Source of the DNA: Chloroflexota bacterium
GTDB lineage: Bacteria; Chloroflexota; Dehalococcoidia; UBA2979
NCBI GenBank assembly: GCA_026713865.1
Contig: JAPONQ010000030.1
Span: 1-49,886 of the forward strand
Direction: 5' to 3'
Length of the DNA stretch: 49,886 nt
Under the pieces are notes generated by a model that saw only the letters and a program-made list of their open reading frames with translations, was not told the origin of the DNA and did no database searches. Shown here in pieces: positions 7,584 to 16,500 of this stretch. Each line of letters begins with the position of its first letter. Position 1 is the stretch's first letter. Both the position numbers and the translations under genes were made by a program.

Positions 7584-8726
7584 GTGCGGTGCGCGCTGCT
7601 CGCCGCCGCCTGCGCGCTCGGCTGCTGGCTGCTCGCCGGCTCGCCCGCTCAGGCGGAGCAGCCGTCCGATCCGCTCGCGGCGCTGATCGCCGCCGGCGCG
7701 CCGCTGGCCGCCCCGGCTCCTCCCGACCGCGCCGCCGGGTCCGTCCTCCAGACGCACGTGGCGCTCGCCGCCACGCCCGCGAGACCCGCTCAGCCGGATG
7801 CACCGCCCGCGGTGGAGCTTCCCGCGATCCCCAACCCCCTGGACCTCCTCGGCGGGGCCGCGCTCGACCCGCGCGAGTGGGCGGGCGCCTTCGTGGACGC
7901 CGCCGTGGGCACGCTGGTGCGGGCGCTGCTCGGGGCGATACGCGGCTTCACCGACTGGGCGCTCGGCCTGGGGAGCTCTTCCCTCAACTTCGTGACGCGC
8001 ACGCCCGAGGCCGGCACCTACGGGAGCACGACCGTGCGCTCGCTGTGGGAGCTCTCCCGCGGCGTCGCCAACGCCGGCCTGGCCGTGATCGTGATGTGGG
8101 GCGGCTTCAACGTGATCCTCCGGCAGCACCTGCGCAACCCCTACGACGGGGTGATGGAACTCCTGCCGCGCGCGGCGCTCGGGGCCCTCGCCCTCAACCT
8201 CACGCTCGAGTTCGCACGGCTCGCCATCGACGCCAACAACGCCCTCACCGCCACGGTCGGGCAGTCCGCCCTCCCCGGCTACGCGCAGGCGGGCGCCGGG
8301 CAGGAGGGGATCGCGCTCGTGCTGGTGGCGCTCGCCTACGCCGTGGCGGCGCTCCTGCTCGTCTTCCAGATGCTGATGCGACTGGCGCTGCTCGACCTCC
8401 TGATCGTGCTGGCGCCGGTGATGGTGCTCTGCTGGGTGCTGCCGCAGACCCAGGGCTGGGCGCGCTGGTGGGCGCAGCTCTTCCCGGTCACGGTCTTCCA
8501 GCAGGCGGTGCAGATGGTGGTGCTCCGCCTGGGCTCGGTGCTGACGGTGGAGCTCACGCCCGGGAGCGCGGGGGACGCGCTCCTGACGCTGATGCTCGGG
8601 ATCGCGGTCCTCTGGCTCACGCTCCGTGTGCCCTCGCTGCTGCCGGGCCAGATGCAGCAGGCGGGCGCGGTGCGGATCGTCTCGCTCATCTCCGCCGGGC
8701 GCGCCGCCGCCGCGGGGGTGAGGTAG
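7584..8726 (+). CDS. TrbL/VirB6-like conjugation channel protein
   Basis: 380 residues. A cleavable signal sequence (residues 1-24, ...LLAGSPAQA) is followed by a Pro/Ala-rich periplasmic stretch to about 85, then at least five hydrophobic segments (about 165-185, 200-220, 250-275, 280-305, 335-350). In this family the polytopic VirB6/TrbL protein forms the inner-membrane channel of the type IV secretion system. Start is the GTG at 7584 with AAGGAGG 6 bases upstream. It opens a run of closely spaced or overlapping transfer genes reaching to 18133. Assignment is from topology, size and neighbours rather than a single motif. Confidence 0.75.
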   Translation: MRCALLAAACALGCWLLAGSPAQAEQPSDPLAALIAAGAPLAAPAPPDRAAGSVLQTHVALAATPARPAQPDAPPAVELPAIPNPLDLLGGAALDPREWAGAFVDAAVGTLVRALLGAIRGFTDWALGLGSSSLNFVTRTPEAGTYGSTTVRSLWELSRGVANAGLAVIVMWGGFNVILRQHLRNPYDGVMELLPRAALGALALNLTLEFARLAIDANNALTATVGQSALPGYAQAGAGQEGIALVLVALAYAVAALLLVFQMLMRLALLDLLIVLAPVMVLCWVLPQTQGWARWWAQLFPVTVFQQAVQMVVLRLGSVLTVELTPGSAGDALLTLMLGIAVLWLTLRVPSLLPGQMQQAGAVRIVSLISAGRAAAAGVR

Positions 8727-8728
8727 CC

Positions 8729-8815
8729 GTGCCCTGGCCCCGGCTCGCCGCCGTCTCGCCCAGGGGCGACCTCCCTGGGGAGGGGACGCCCGCGGCCGGC
8801 GGGTCGGCGTCGTGA
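8729..8815 (+). CDS. Possible 28-residue leader or coupling ORF
   Basis: GTG at 8729 with GAGG about 6 bases upstream, reading MPWPRLAAVSPRGDLPGEGT to a TGA at 8813-8815 that overlaps the GTG start of the next gene (GTGA). It bridges the only gap in the transfer operon, which fits translational coupling. The peptide itself has no recognisable features, so it may simply be a chance frame. Confidence 0.3.
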   Translation: MPWPRLAAVSPRGDLPGEGTPAAGGSAS

Positions 8816-9348
8816 TCGCCGGGCGCGGGGCGGGGTACGCGCTGCTCGGCCTCGCGGCCGTCCTCGTGCTGGCCGCCGGCGCCTCGGCCTGGAGCGGCGC
8901 CTCGCGGCTCTCCGCGCGCGGGGACGACCTGGCCTCCGCCGAGGAGGCCGCGGCCGCCTTTGTCCGGGCCTACGCGACCTTCGATTACCGGGAGGCGGAG
9001 CTCTACGCGCCCCGCCTCGCCGCGCTCGCCGCAGGGGAGCTCCGGGACGCGCTCGCCTCTGCCTCGGTCGACCCGGCCGCCGTGGACGGGCGCGTCACCG
9101 GCGCAGCCGTGGTCGAGTCGGCCCGGGTCACCTCGCTTACGGGCGACGCCGCCGTGGTGGCGGTGATCTCGATGCAGGAGCGGACGCGGGCCGTGCCGGG
9201 GAGCGGCGTGGTCGTCCGGGAGTCCGTCAGGCAGCACGCGAGCCTCCGGCTCGTCCGCTCGGGCGGCCGCTGGCTGGTGGCGGAGCTGGAGCTTGTGAGC
9301 GAGGAGCCGGCGGGCGCGGAGGGCGCCGGCCGGGGACCGGGCGGGTAG
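8812..9348 (+). CDS. VirB8/TcpC-like NTF2-fold transfer protein
   Basis: 178 residues. One N-terminal membrane helix (about 9-27) is followed by an extracytoplasmic domain. Its pattern (ASAEEAAAAFVRAYATFDYR ... AVVAVISMQERTRA ... HASLRLVRSGGRWLVAELEL) is typical of the NTF2-like fold of VirB8, TcpC and Mce-associated proteins. VirB8-type proteins scaffold the inner-membrane part of the secretion channel. The GTG start at 8812 overlaps the preceding short frame. Position between a TrbL-like channel protein and a VirB2-like pilin supports the assignment. A simple lipoprotein-type accessory role is the alternative. Confidence 0.65.
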   Translation: MIAGRGAGYALLGLAAVLVLAAGASAWSGASRLSARGDDLASAEEAAAAFVRAYATFDYREAELYAPRLAALAAGELRDALASASVDPAAVDGRVTGAAVVESARVTSLTGDAAVVAVISMQERTRAVPGSGVVVRESVRQHASLRLVRSGGRWLVAELELVSEEPAGAEGAGRGPGG

Positions 9349-9378
9349 AGGGAGCCCCGCCGGAAGGAGGAGAGAGGA

Positions 9379-9609
9379 ATGCAGGAGATCAACGCGGTGT
9401 TCTCGAACCTGTTGAACATCGGCATGGGCCTGGCGTTCGGTGTCTCGGCGCTCTTCGTGATGTGGGGGGCCTTCCTCTACATGACGGCGGGGGGCTCCCC
9501 GCGCCAGATGGAAACCGCCAAGGCGGCGATCACCAACGCGCTCGGGGGCCTGGTCATCGTGCTGCTCGCGCGGGTGATCGCGGGCGTGGTGCAGGGAGCG
9601 GTGGCGTGA
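9379..9609 (+). CDS. VirB2/TrbC-like pilin subunit
   Basis: 76 residues with two hydrophobic helices (about 14-34 and 52-74) joined by a short polar loop, TAGGSPRQMETAKAA. This is the standard topology of VirB2/TrbC pilins and of the related small channel proteins in PrgI-type systems. The loop pattern GGxPxxMExAKxAIxxAxxGLVI is characteristic. There is no long signal peptide. GGAGGAGAGAGG precedes the ATG at 9379. Its TGA overlaps the ATG of the PrgI gene. Confidence 0.75.
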   Translation: MQEINAVFSNLLNIGMGLAFGVSALFVMWGAFLYMTAGGSPRQMETAKAAITNALGGLVIVLLARVIAGVVQGAVA

Positions 9610-10004
9610 TGACCCGCCACGAGATCCCGACGCACCTGGACGCCCCCGACCGGGCCCTGCTGGGGCTCACGATGCGCCAGCTGCTCGCAGCGGCCTGCGG
9701 GCTCGCGCTCGCCTACGGCGCGCTCGCGGACCTGCCGCTGCCCCTCGCGGCCCGGCTGGTGCTGGCCGCGTGCGTGCTCTTAGCGACCGCCGCGCTCGTG
9801 CTCTGGCGCCCCGCCGGGCGCCCGCTCGAGGAGTGGGCCTTCGTGCTGCTGCGCTACCACGCGGCGCCGCGGGTCTCCGTGTGGCGGCCCCGGGAGCGCC
9901 CGGCCCCCGAGCGCGCGCCGCGGGAGGTGGTGCTCGCCGCGCCCCCGCCGCGCGCCCGCGCGGCCCCCGCGCAGGAGGGAGCGCCCCGTGTGGCCGCGCG
10001 GTAG
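9609..10004 (+). CDS. PrgI family protein
   Basis: 131 residues. The start MTRHEIPTHLDAPDRALLGL is the classic opening of PrgI proteins, followed by two membrane helices (about 27-46 and 50-67) and a cytoplasmic, proline/arginine-rich tail. PrgI proteins accompany VirB4 in conjugation systems of Gram-positive and other monoderm-type bacteria and are thought to act at the inner-membrane complex. The ATG at 9609 overlaps the stop of the pilin gene (TGATG), and the next gene starts before this one ends. Confidence 0.8.
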   Translation: MTRHEIPTHLDAPDRALLGLTMRQLLAAACGLALAYGALADLPLPLAARLVLAACVLLATAALVLWRPAGRPLEEWAFVLLRYHAAPRVSVWRPRERPAPERAPREVVLAAPPPRARAAPAQEGAPRVAAR

Positions 10005-10677
10005 CGGGAGAGCGCCCTACGCGAGCGTGCAGGAGCAGCTGCCGCTGGAGGCGATCGAGGGGGACGTGCTGCTGCTCGGAAGCGGCGACGCGCGGGCGGT
10101 GCTGGAGGCGGGGTCGCTCCACTTCGCGCTCCGCTCGGAACCGGAGCAGGAGGCGATCCTTCACGGCTACCGCCGCTTCCTGAACGCGCTCGACTACCCG
10201 CTGCAGGTGCTGGTGCGCGTCGCTCCCGCGGACATCGAGCGCTACCTGGCGGGGATCGCGGGCGCCCCCGCGGGAGGCGAGGCGATGCGGCGGCTCGCGC
10301 GGGATCACCGCGCGTTCGTGCGGCGCATCGCGCGCGAGCGAACGCTGCTCGACCGTCGCTTCTTCGTCGTCGTCCCGGCGGAGCGCGAGGGGGGCCTCCT
10401 CGCCTCCTCCGCCTGGCCGGGACTCGCGCGGCGGAGCGGGCGTGCCCCGGCGCCCCGGCGCGACCCGGACCGCATACGGCGCACGCTCGCCTTCCGCTGC
10501 GGCGAGGTGATGCGGGGCCTCGGAGCGGTCGGCGTGGAGACGCGCCGCCTGGGCGGGGAGGAGCTTGGGGCGCGGTGGCGGGAGACGCTCGCGGCGGGAG
10601 CGGGGGGGCATGCCGCGCCGGAGCCGTCGCCCGCCGTCACCGTCTCGGGCGCGGGACGGGAGGCCTCCCGTGCGTAG
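9988..10677 (+). CDS. VirB4/TraC N-terminal domain protein
   Basis: 229 residues. The stretch VQEQLPLEAIEGDVLLLGSG, then LHFALRSEPEQEAILHGYRR and FLNALDYPLQVLVRV (residues about 14-75), is the N-terminal, non-ATPase domain of VirB4/TraC ATPases. Here it is encoded separately from the ATPase. This split is common in PrgI-type systems. The GTG at 9988 overlaps the PrgI gene by 17 bases. The protein contains no Walker motif. Its 3' end overlaps the GTG start of the ATPase gene at 10670, so the two are probably made in a fixed ratio. Confidence 0.75.
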   Translation: MWPRGSGRAPYASVQEQLPLEAIEGDVLLLGSGDARAVLEAGSLHFALRSEPEQEAILHGYRRFLNALDYPLQVLVRVAPADIERYLAGIAGAPAGGEAMRRLARDHRAFVRRIARERTLLDRRFFVVVPAEREGGLLASSAWPGLARRSGRAPAPRRDPDRIRRTLAFRCGEVMRGLGAVGVETRRLGGEELGARWRETLAAGAGGHAAPEPSPAVTVSGAGREASRA

Positions 10678-12490
10678 CAGGGTGCGGGCGCTCTGGTATC
10701 GGGCGGGGGGGCCGGGCGGCGCTGCGGCACCCCGCTTCGCCCCGGGCGAGCGCACGGCCGCCGACCTGGTGGCGCCCTCGGCCGTCGAGGAGCGGCGCGA
10801 CCAGGTGCACATCGACGGCGAGCTCTCGCGGGTACTGGCGCTCCACGACTACCCGCGCCACGTGAGCCCGGACTGGCTCGGACGCGTCATCGACTCGGGC
10901 GAGCCGCTCGACCTGAGCCTGCACCTCGAGCCGCTCGACTCCGGGGAGGCGATCTCGGCCCTCACGCAGCGCCTGGTCGCGCTCCAGTCCTCGCGGCTCT
11001 GGGACGCCCGGGGCGGGCGCATCGCCCCGGCCGGACGCGAGGTGGCCTACGAGGACGCCGAGAGGCTCCGCGACGCGCTGGAGCGCGGCGACGAGCGCGT
11101 CTTCTCCGGGGGCCTCTACCTGAGGCTCCGGGCGCGCTCCCCCGAGGAGCTCGACCGCGCCACGGAGCGCGTCCGGGGCACGTTCTCGGGGATGATGGCG
11201 GGAGCGCGCGCGGCGCTCTACGAGATGTGGCCGGCGCTTCTCTCCTGCCTCCCCGCGGGGCAGGATCACCTGGGGCGCCGCCGCAACCTCGACACCTCGA
11301 GCGCGGCGACGATGATCCCCTTCAGTTCGAGCCAGCTCGCCGTCGAGCGGGGCCTCCTCTACGGCGAGAACGTCCACAACAGCTCGCTCGTGATCCTCGA
11401 CCCGTTCTCTGCGGAGCACGAGAACGCCAACAAGGTCGTCTTCGCGAAGAGCGGGGCGGGGAAGTCCTTCGCCTGCAAGGTGGAGGCGCTCAGGGCGCTG
11501 CTGCTCGGCATCGAGTACGTCGTCATCGATCCCGAGGGCGAGTACGGGCGCCTGGCGGAGGCGGCCGGCGGGCGGGTGGTCCGCCTCACGGGGAGCGAGC
11601 CCTGCCCCATCAACCCCTTCGAGCTCCCGCGCGCGGGGGTCGGCGGCGATGTGCTCGCCTCGCGCGTGCTCGCGCTCCACGGGCTGCTGGGGCTGATGCT
11701 GGCCGAGCCGGGTCAGTCCCTGGGCCGGGCCGAACGCGGCGTGCTCGACGAGGCGCTCTACGAGTGCTACCGCCGCTGCGGCATCACCACCGACCCGGCG
11801 ACCCACGGCCGGCCGGCCCCGCTTATGCGCGACCTGCTCCGGGTGCTGCGCGAGCGGGAGGAGCCCCACGGCCTCGCCTCGAGGCTCTCGCGCTACGTGG
11901 AGGGAAGCCTCGGCCGGCTCTTCTCGGAGGGGGGTGGCGGGGGACCCGGGGGACCCGGGGGACCGTTCGTGGTCTTCGACTCCTCGGGCCTGGAGGAGGA
12001 GCTGCGCCCGCTCGCGACTTACCTCGTCGCCGATCACGTCTGGGAGCGCTCAGGTCACGACCCCCGCCCGCGGATGCTGCTGGTCGACGAGGCGTGGTCG
12101 CTGATGCGCCGCCCCGAGGGGGCGCGCTTCCTCTCCGAGCTCGCGCGGCGGGCGCGCAAGCGCTGGCTCGGGCTCACGACCGTGACGCAGGACGTGGGGG
12201 ACTTCCTGCACTCGCCCGAGGGACGGACCGTGCTCGGGCAGAGCTCGCTGCAGCTCCTGATGCGCCAGGACGCATCGGCGGTCGCGGCCGTCGAGGAGAC
12301 GTTCGGGCTCTCGTCCGCCGAGCGGGCGTTTCTGCTCGCGGCGCGGCGGGGGGAGGGCCTGCTGCTGGCGCGCGGCAACCGCGTCGCGCTCCGCATCGAG
12401 GCGAGCCCGTACGAGTACGAGCTCTGCACCACAGATCCCGCCGATCTCGCCCGAGGGGCGGGTGCACCCGGAGAGGAGGGGAACCGATGA
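10670..12490 (+). CDS. VirB4-like conjugation ATPase
   Basis: 606 residues. Walker A AKSGAGKS (about 260-267), Walker B MLLVDEAWSLM (about 468-478) and the motif TVTQDVGDFL with a downstream QSSLQLLMRQ are those of VirB4/TraC ATPases. These power pilus assembly and DNA translocation at the inner membrane. The GTG at 10670 overlaps the previous gene; the frame is open further upstream but out of phase with a sensible start. Near residue 425 a glycine-proline insert (GGGGGPGGPGGP) is encoded by short tandem repeats and probably forms a flexible loop. Its stop overlaps the primase ATG (ATGA at 12487-12490). Confidence 0.88.
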   Translation: MRSRVRALWYRAGGPGGAAAPRFAPGERTAADLVAPSAVEERRDQVHIDGELSRVLALHDYPRHVSPDWLGRVIDSGEPLDLSLHLEPLDSGEAISALTQRLVALQSSRLWDARGGRIAPAGREVAYEDAERLRDALERGDERVFSGGLYLRLRARSPEELDRATERVRGTFSGMMAGARAALYEMWPALLSCLPAGQDHLGRRRNLDTSSAATMIPFSSSQLAVERGLLYGENVHNSSLVILDPFSAEHENANKVVFAKSGAGKSFACKVEALRALLLGIEYVVIDPEGEYGRLAEAAGGRVVRLTGSEPCPINPFELPRAGVGGDVLASRVLALHGLLGLMLAEPGQSLGRAERGVLDEALYECYRRCGITTDPATHGRPAPLMRDLLRVLREREEPHGLASRLSRYVEGSLGRLFSEGGGGGPGGPGGPFVVFDSSGLEEELRPLATYLVADHVWERSGHDPRPRMLLVDEAWSLMRRPEGARFLSELARRARKRWLGLTTVTQDVGDFLHSPEGRTVLGQSSLQLLMRQDASAVAAVEETFGLSSAERAFLLAARRGEGLLLARGNRVALRIEASPYEYELCTTDPADLARGAGAPGEEGNR

Positions 12491-13548
12491 CGACCGCACC
12501 CGCGCGCGTGGAGGCGGCCGAGGTCGCCGAGGTGAAGCGGCGGCGCCCGATAGGGGAGGTGATCGCCGGGCACGGCGTCGAGCTCCGCCCGCAGGGCGGG
12601 AGGCTCGCCGGGCGCTGCCCCTTCCACGAGGACCGGAGTCCGAGCATGGTCGTCTACCCGGAGACCCAGAGCTACTACTGCTTCGGGTGCGGGGCCGGGG
12701 GCGACGCCATCGACTTCGTGCGCCGCGCCGGCGGGCTCGGCTTCCGCGAGGCGCTCGCCCGCCTGCGCCAGGAGGCCGGCGCGGCCCCCGGCGTGCCTGC
12801 GGCGCCGCGGGTGCATCGCCGGCCGGCGCCCCAGCCGCTCTCGCTCGACGACCGCGTCATGCTCGCCGCCGCCTGCGAGCTCTACCACGAGACGCTCGGG
12901 GAGACCCCTGAGGCGCTCCGCTACCTGGAGGAGCGCGGCATCCCCCCGTGGCTTCAGCGCGCGCGCCGGCTCGGCGTGAGCGACGGGAGCCGGCTCGTCC
13001 CCTACCTGAAGCGCCGCCGCCTGAGCCTCAGGCGCGCGCGCGAGCTGGGGCTCCTCTCAGGGAGCGGCGACGAGGCGATGAGCGGGCGCCTCGTGATCCC
13101 GGATCTGCGCGGCGCGCACTGCGGCTGGATGGTCGGGCGCGCGCTCTCCGGGGGGAGGACCCCGAAGTACCGCGCGCTCTCGCTGGCGCGGCCGCTCCTC
13201 GGCCACGACCGCAGGTGGCGCCGCGTCTTCCTGACGGAGGGGCCGTTCGACTGGCTGACGCTTACGGCCTGGGGGCTCCCGGCCTGCGCGCTGCTCGGAA
13301 CCCACGCCGGGGGCGGCGTGCTCCGGCAGCTCGACCGGGCGCGCTCGGTGGTGCTGGTGATGGATAGCGACGACCCCGGGCGCGAGGCGGCGGCGAGGCT
13401 CCAGCAGACGCTGGGCGAGCGCGCCCGCGTGCTCGAGCTCCCCGAGGGCGCGTCGGACGTGAACGAGCTGGCGATGCAGCCCGGCGGCCGCGAGGCCTTC
13501 TTCCGGCTGCTCGACGCGGAGAGGGATGGCCGGCATGGGACACGCTGA
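12487..13548 (+). CDS. CHC2 zinc-finger/Toprim DNA primase
   Basis: 353 residues. The zinc finger has Cys44, His47, Cys65 and Cys68 in CPFHEDRSPSMVVYP ... YYCFGCGAGGDAIDFV, exactly as in DnaG-type primases. The C-terminal part shows Toprim motifs (FLTEGPFDWLTL and VVLVMDSDDPGREAA). It is shorter than chromosomal DnaG (about 600 residues) and lacks the helicase-binding C-terminal domain. An element-borne primase would prime the complementary strand in the recipient after transfer. ATGA overlap with the VirB4 gene, and the coupling-protein gene starts before its end. Confidence 0.88.
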   Translation: MTTAPARVEAAEVAEVKRRRPIGEVIAGHGVELRPQGGRLAGRCPFHEDRSPSMVVYPETQSYYCFGCGAGGDAIDFVRRAGGLGFREALARLRQEAGAAPGVPAAPRVHRRPAPQPLSLDDRVMLAAACELYHETLGETPEALRYLEERGIPPWLQRARRLGVSDGSRLVPYLKRRRLSLRRARELGLLSGSGDEAMSGRLVIPDLRGAHCGWMVGRALSGGRTPKYRALSLARPLLGHDRRWRRVFLTEGPFDWLTLTAWGLPACALLGTHAGGGVLRQLDRARSVVLVMDSDDPGREAAARLQQTLGERARVLELPEGASDVNELAMQPGGREAFFRLLDAERDGRHGTR

Positions 13549-16500
13549 CGCGGAGAGCCCGCACCTGGCCGAGGTCGTCCCGCCGCGGGACCTCGAGGGG
13601 AGCGTCGGCCTGGCGCGCGGGATGTTCCGCTCGCTCGCAGGTGACGCGCTCTCGCTCGAGGTGGCGATCTCGGACGCCGGCCCCCGCTGGTACCTGCGGG
13701 CGGAGACGGAGGCGGGGCTCCAGCGGGCGCTCGGCCGGCTCCGCGCCGGCTACCCGCAGGCGCGCACCGAGCCGCTCCCCGGGGAGCGGCCCGATCTCGA
13801 CCCGGCGCGGCTGCTCGGGCCGGATCGCGCGGTCGCCGTCGAGCTCCTGCCGCGGGGCGAGCGGGATCTGCCGCTCCGCGGCGACTGGCGCCACGAGGCC
13901 GCGCCGCTCCCGGGGCTCCTCGCCGGGATCGCGCCCGGGCCGGGCGAGCGCGTCGTCTTCCGGCTCGCGCTCGGACCGCCGCCGCGCGGCGCCGCGGAGC
14001 GGATCGGGCGCCGCGCCCTGCCCGCGCCCCGCCCGTACGAACCGCCTGGTCCCCGAGGTCCGAGCCCGCTCCCGCTTGTCGGGGCGCTCGCTGCGGTGGC
14101 CGCCGGAGCGCAGGGCTGGCGCTGGTACGAGGAGGGGGAGTGGGGGCTCCTGGCCGCCGGGGGCGCCGCCGTCTTCCTGGCGCTCCCGCTCGCCGCGGCC
14201 GTCGCCTTCCGCCTGCGGCGGGCGCCCGACCCGCTTCCGCCGCGTGCGGCGGAGCAGAAGCTCGCGGCGCCCCTGGTCTCCGCGCGGCTCGAGGTCACGG
14301 CCGTGGGCGGCGCCGGCTCGAGCACCGGGAGGCTGCGCGAGCTCGCCTCGGCGGCCGCCTCGGGCTACGGGGCCTACGACGACCCCTCGGGCGGGGGGCT
14401 GCGCCCCGGGCGCCCGCGCGCCGTGGGGCGCGGGGGATCGCGCCGCCCGCCCCTTCTCCTCAGCAGCGACGAGGTCGCCGCGCTCTGGCACCTGCCCGAC
14501 CACGCCGGCGCCCCCGCCGGAATCCGCCGCACCGCGGCGAGGCGGCTGGCGCCGGCGCCGGGCCACGCCGAGGGCGGCGCCCGCGTGGGGCGGACGGATG
14601 CGGAGGGGCGCTCGGCGCCCGTCTACCTGCCGGCGCCGCTCCTCCACCGCAACCAGCTGATAGTGGCGAAGACGCGGCGCGGGAAGTCGACGCTGCTCCG
14701 GCACATCGCCGCCTCGGTGATGGAGCGGGTCGCCGACGGCTCGGACGAGACCGCGCTGGTCGTGGTCGACCCGCACCAGGACCTCGCCGAGGCGGTGCTC
14801 GACGCCGTGCCGCAGGCGCTCACGGACCGCACGACCTACCTCGACTTCGCGAACCTGGAGCGGCCGGTCGGCCTCAACCTGCTCGACCGCGGGCTCTTCC
14901 CCGACCGCGACCGCACGAGCGAGCACGTGGTGACGATGCTCAACCGGCTCTGGCCCCAGAACTGGGGCCCGCGCATGGAGGGGGCGCTGCGCGCCTCGCT
15001 GCTGACGCTGCTCGACGCCAACCGGCACTACCCCCGCGAGGCGCAGTTCACGCTGCTCGACGTGGCGCCGCTCCTGACCGACCGCTCGCTCCGCGAGCGC
15101 ATCCTCGACCAGGTCCAGGACCCGGCGCTGCGCGCCTGGTGGCGCGACAACTACGACCGCGCCGGGCGCGTGCTGCAGCAGCAGACCCGCAACCCCGTCA
15201 CCTCGAAGATCGGCCGCTTCACCGTGACCGAGGCCTCGCGGGTCGTCTTCGGGCAGGCGCGCTCGAGCTTCGACCCGCGCGCGATCGTGAGGGACGGCGG
15301 CGTGCTCGTCGTCAACACCGCGACCGGCGCCCTCGGCGAGGGGGCCTCCTCGCTCGTGGGCGCGACGCTGCTCAACCTGCTGGGACTGCTGGTCGAGGAG
15401 CAGGTGGCGCTTCCGCCTGCGCGCCGCCGCAGGGTCATCGGCCTGGTCGACGAGTCGAGCACGCTCGGCGCCGTCGACTACCCGCGGATGCTCTCCGAGC
15501 TCGGCAAGTACGGCGCGAGCTTCGTGCTGGTGACGCAGTCGCTGTCGAAGCTCGACTCGATCGACCGCGACCTCGCGCCGACGATCTTCGCCAACACCGA
15601 CGGGCTCACGGTCTTCGGGGTGAGCGCCGAGGACGCGCGCCGGCTCACCTGGGAGCTCGGCGGCGACATCGATGTCCCGGACCTGGTCTCGCTCGACGAC
15701 TACAGCTGCTACGCGCGCTGGTGGGACGGGCGGGCTCGCCCGCCGGCCTTCTCGTTCCGGGTCGATCCGCCGCCGGCGGCCGCTCCGGGCCGCGTCCGGG
15801 CCATAGCGGAGCGCTCGGCGGCGCGCGTCGGCCGTCCGCGCGGCGAGGTCGTGCGGGAGATCACGCGGGCGCTCTCGGAGCACTCCTCCGCGGGGCCCGC
15901 GGGCGCCGGCCAGCGGCACGCGGCCGAGGACCTGTCGGCGCTGGCGCTCGCGGGCGATGCCCCGGGCGCTGGCCCGGAGGAGGACCGCGACGAGCCCGTC
16001 GATCCGGAGGAGCCCGCGCCGCGCCCCGCGGGGCCGCAGCGGCCGGCGCGGCGGGCGAGGGCCCGGGGAGCGGCCCGGACGCCCGCGCCGCGCGGGCGCT
16101 CGAGTGGACGGCGCGCCTCCCGCTTCTGGGCGAGCCCGAGCTCGCGCGTCTGCTCGGCGTCGACGTCGCCGGCGTGCCCGCCCTGCGCCACGCCCTGCAG
16201 CGGGCCGGCTGGACCGAGTCGTTCGTGCCCGGCTCGTCCGCGCTCCGGCCGCGCCGCCTCTCGTTCGTGCGAGAGCAGGCGCTGGCCGACCTCGCCCGGC
16301 TGCTCCTGCTGGAGCCGGCGGAGCTCCCCTCTCACCTCCCGGTCCGGCGGAGAGATGTGCTCGCGCGGATCGTGCGCGTGGAGATTACGGCCGGCGTCAA
16401 CCGCTTCCTGGCGGAGCTCGCCAGCGCGCCCGGCGCCCCGGGACTGGAACTGGAGGACGCGCGTTCGCTGCCGCTCGCGGGTCCGGTGCGTGAGCGCTGG

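Noticed and set aside
12055-12888. 277-codon minus-strand frame over VirB4 and primase
   Set aside because: Antisense shadow without domain or ribosome binding site.
13262-15919. Very long minus-strand open frame (885 codons) opposite the primase and coupling genes
   Set aside because: It follows the antisense phase of GC-rich coding DNA, is Arg/Ala-rich, has no recognisable domain and no ribosome binding site. The plus strand carries clear ATPase motifs.
16015-16085. Programmed -1 frameshift site
   Set aside because: No X-XXY-YYZ heptamer in the coupling frame; only GC homopolymers. A mutation or assembly error is simpler.
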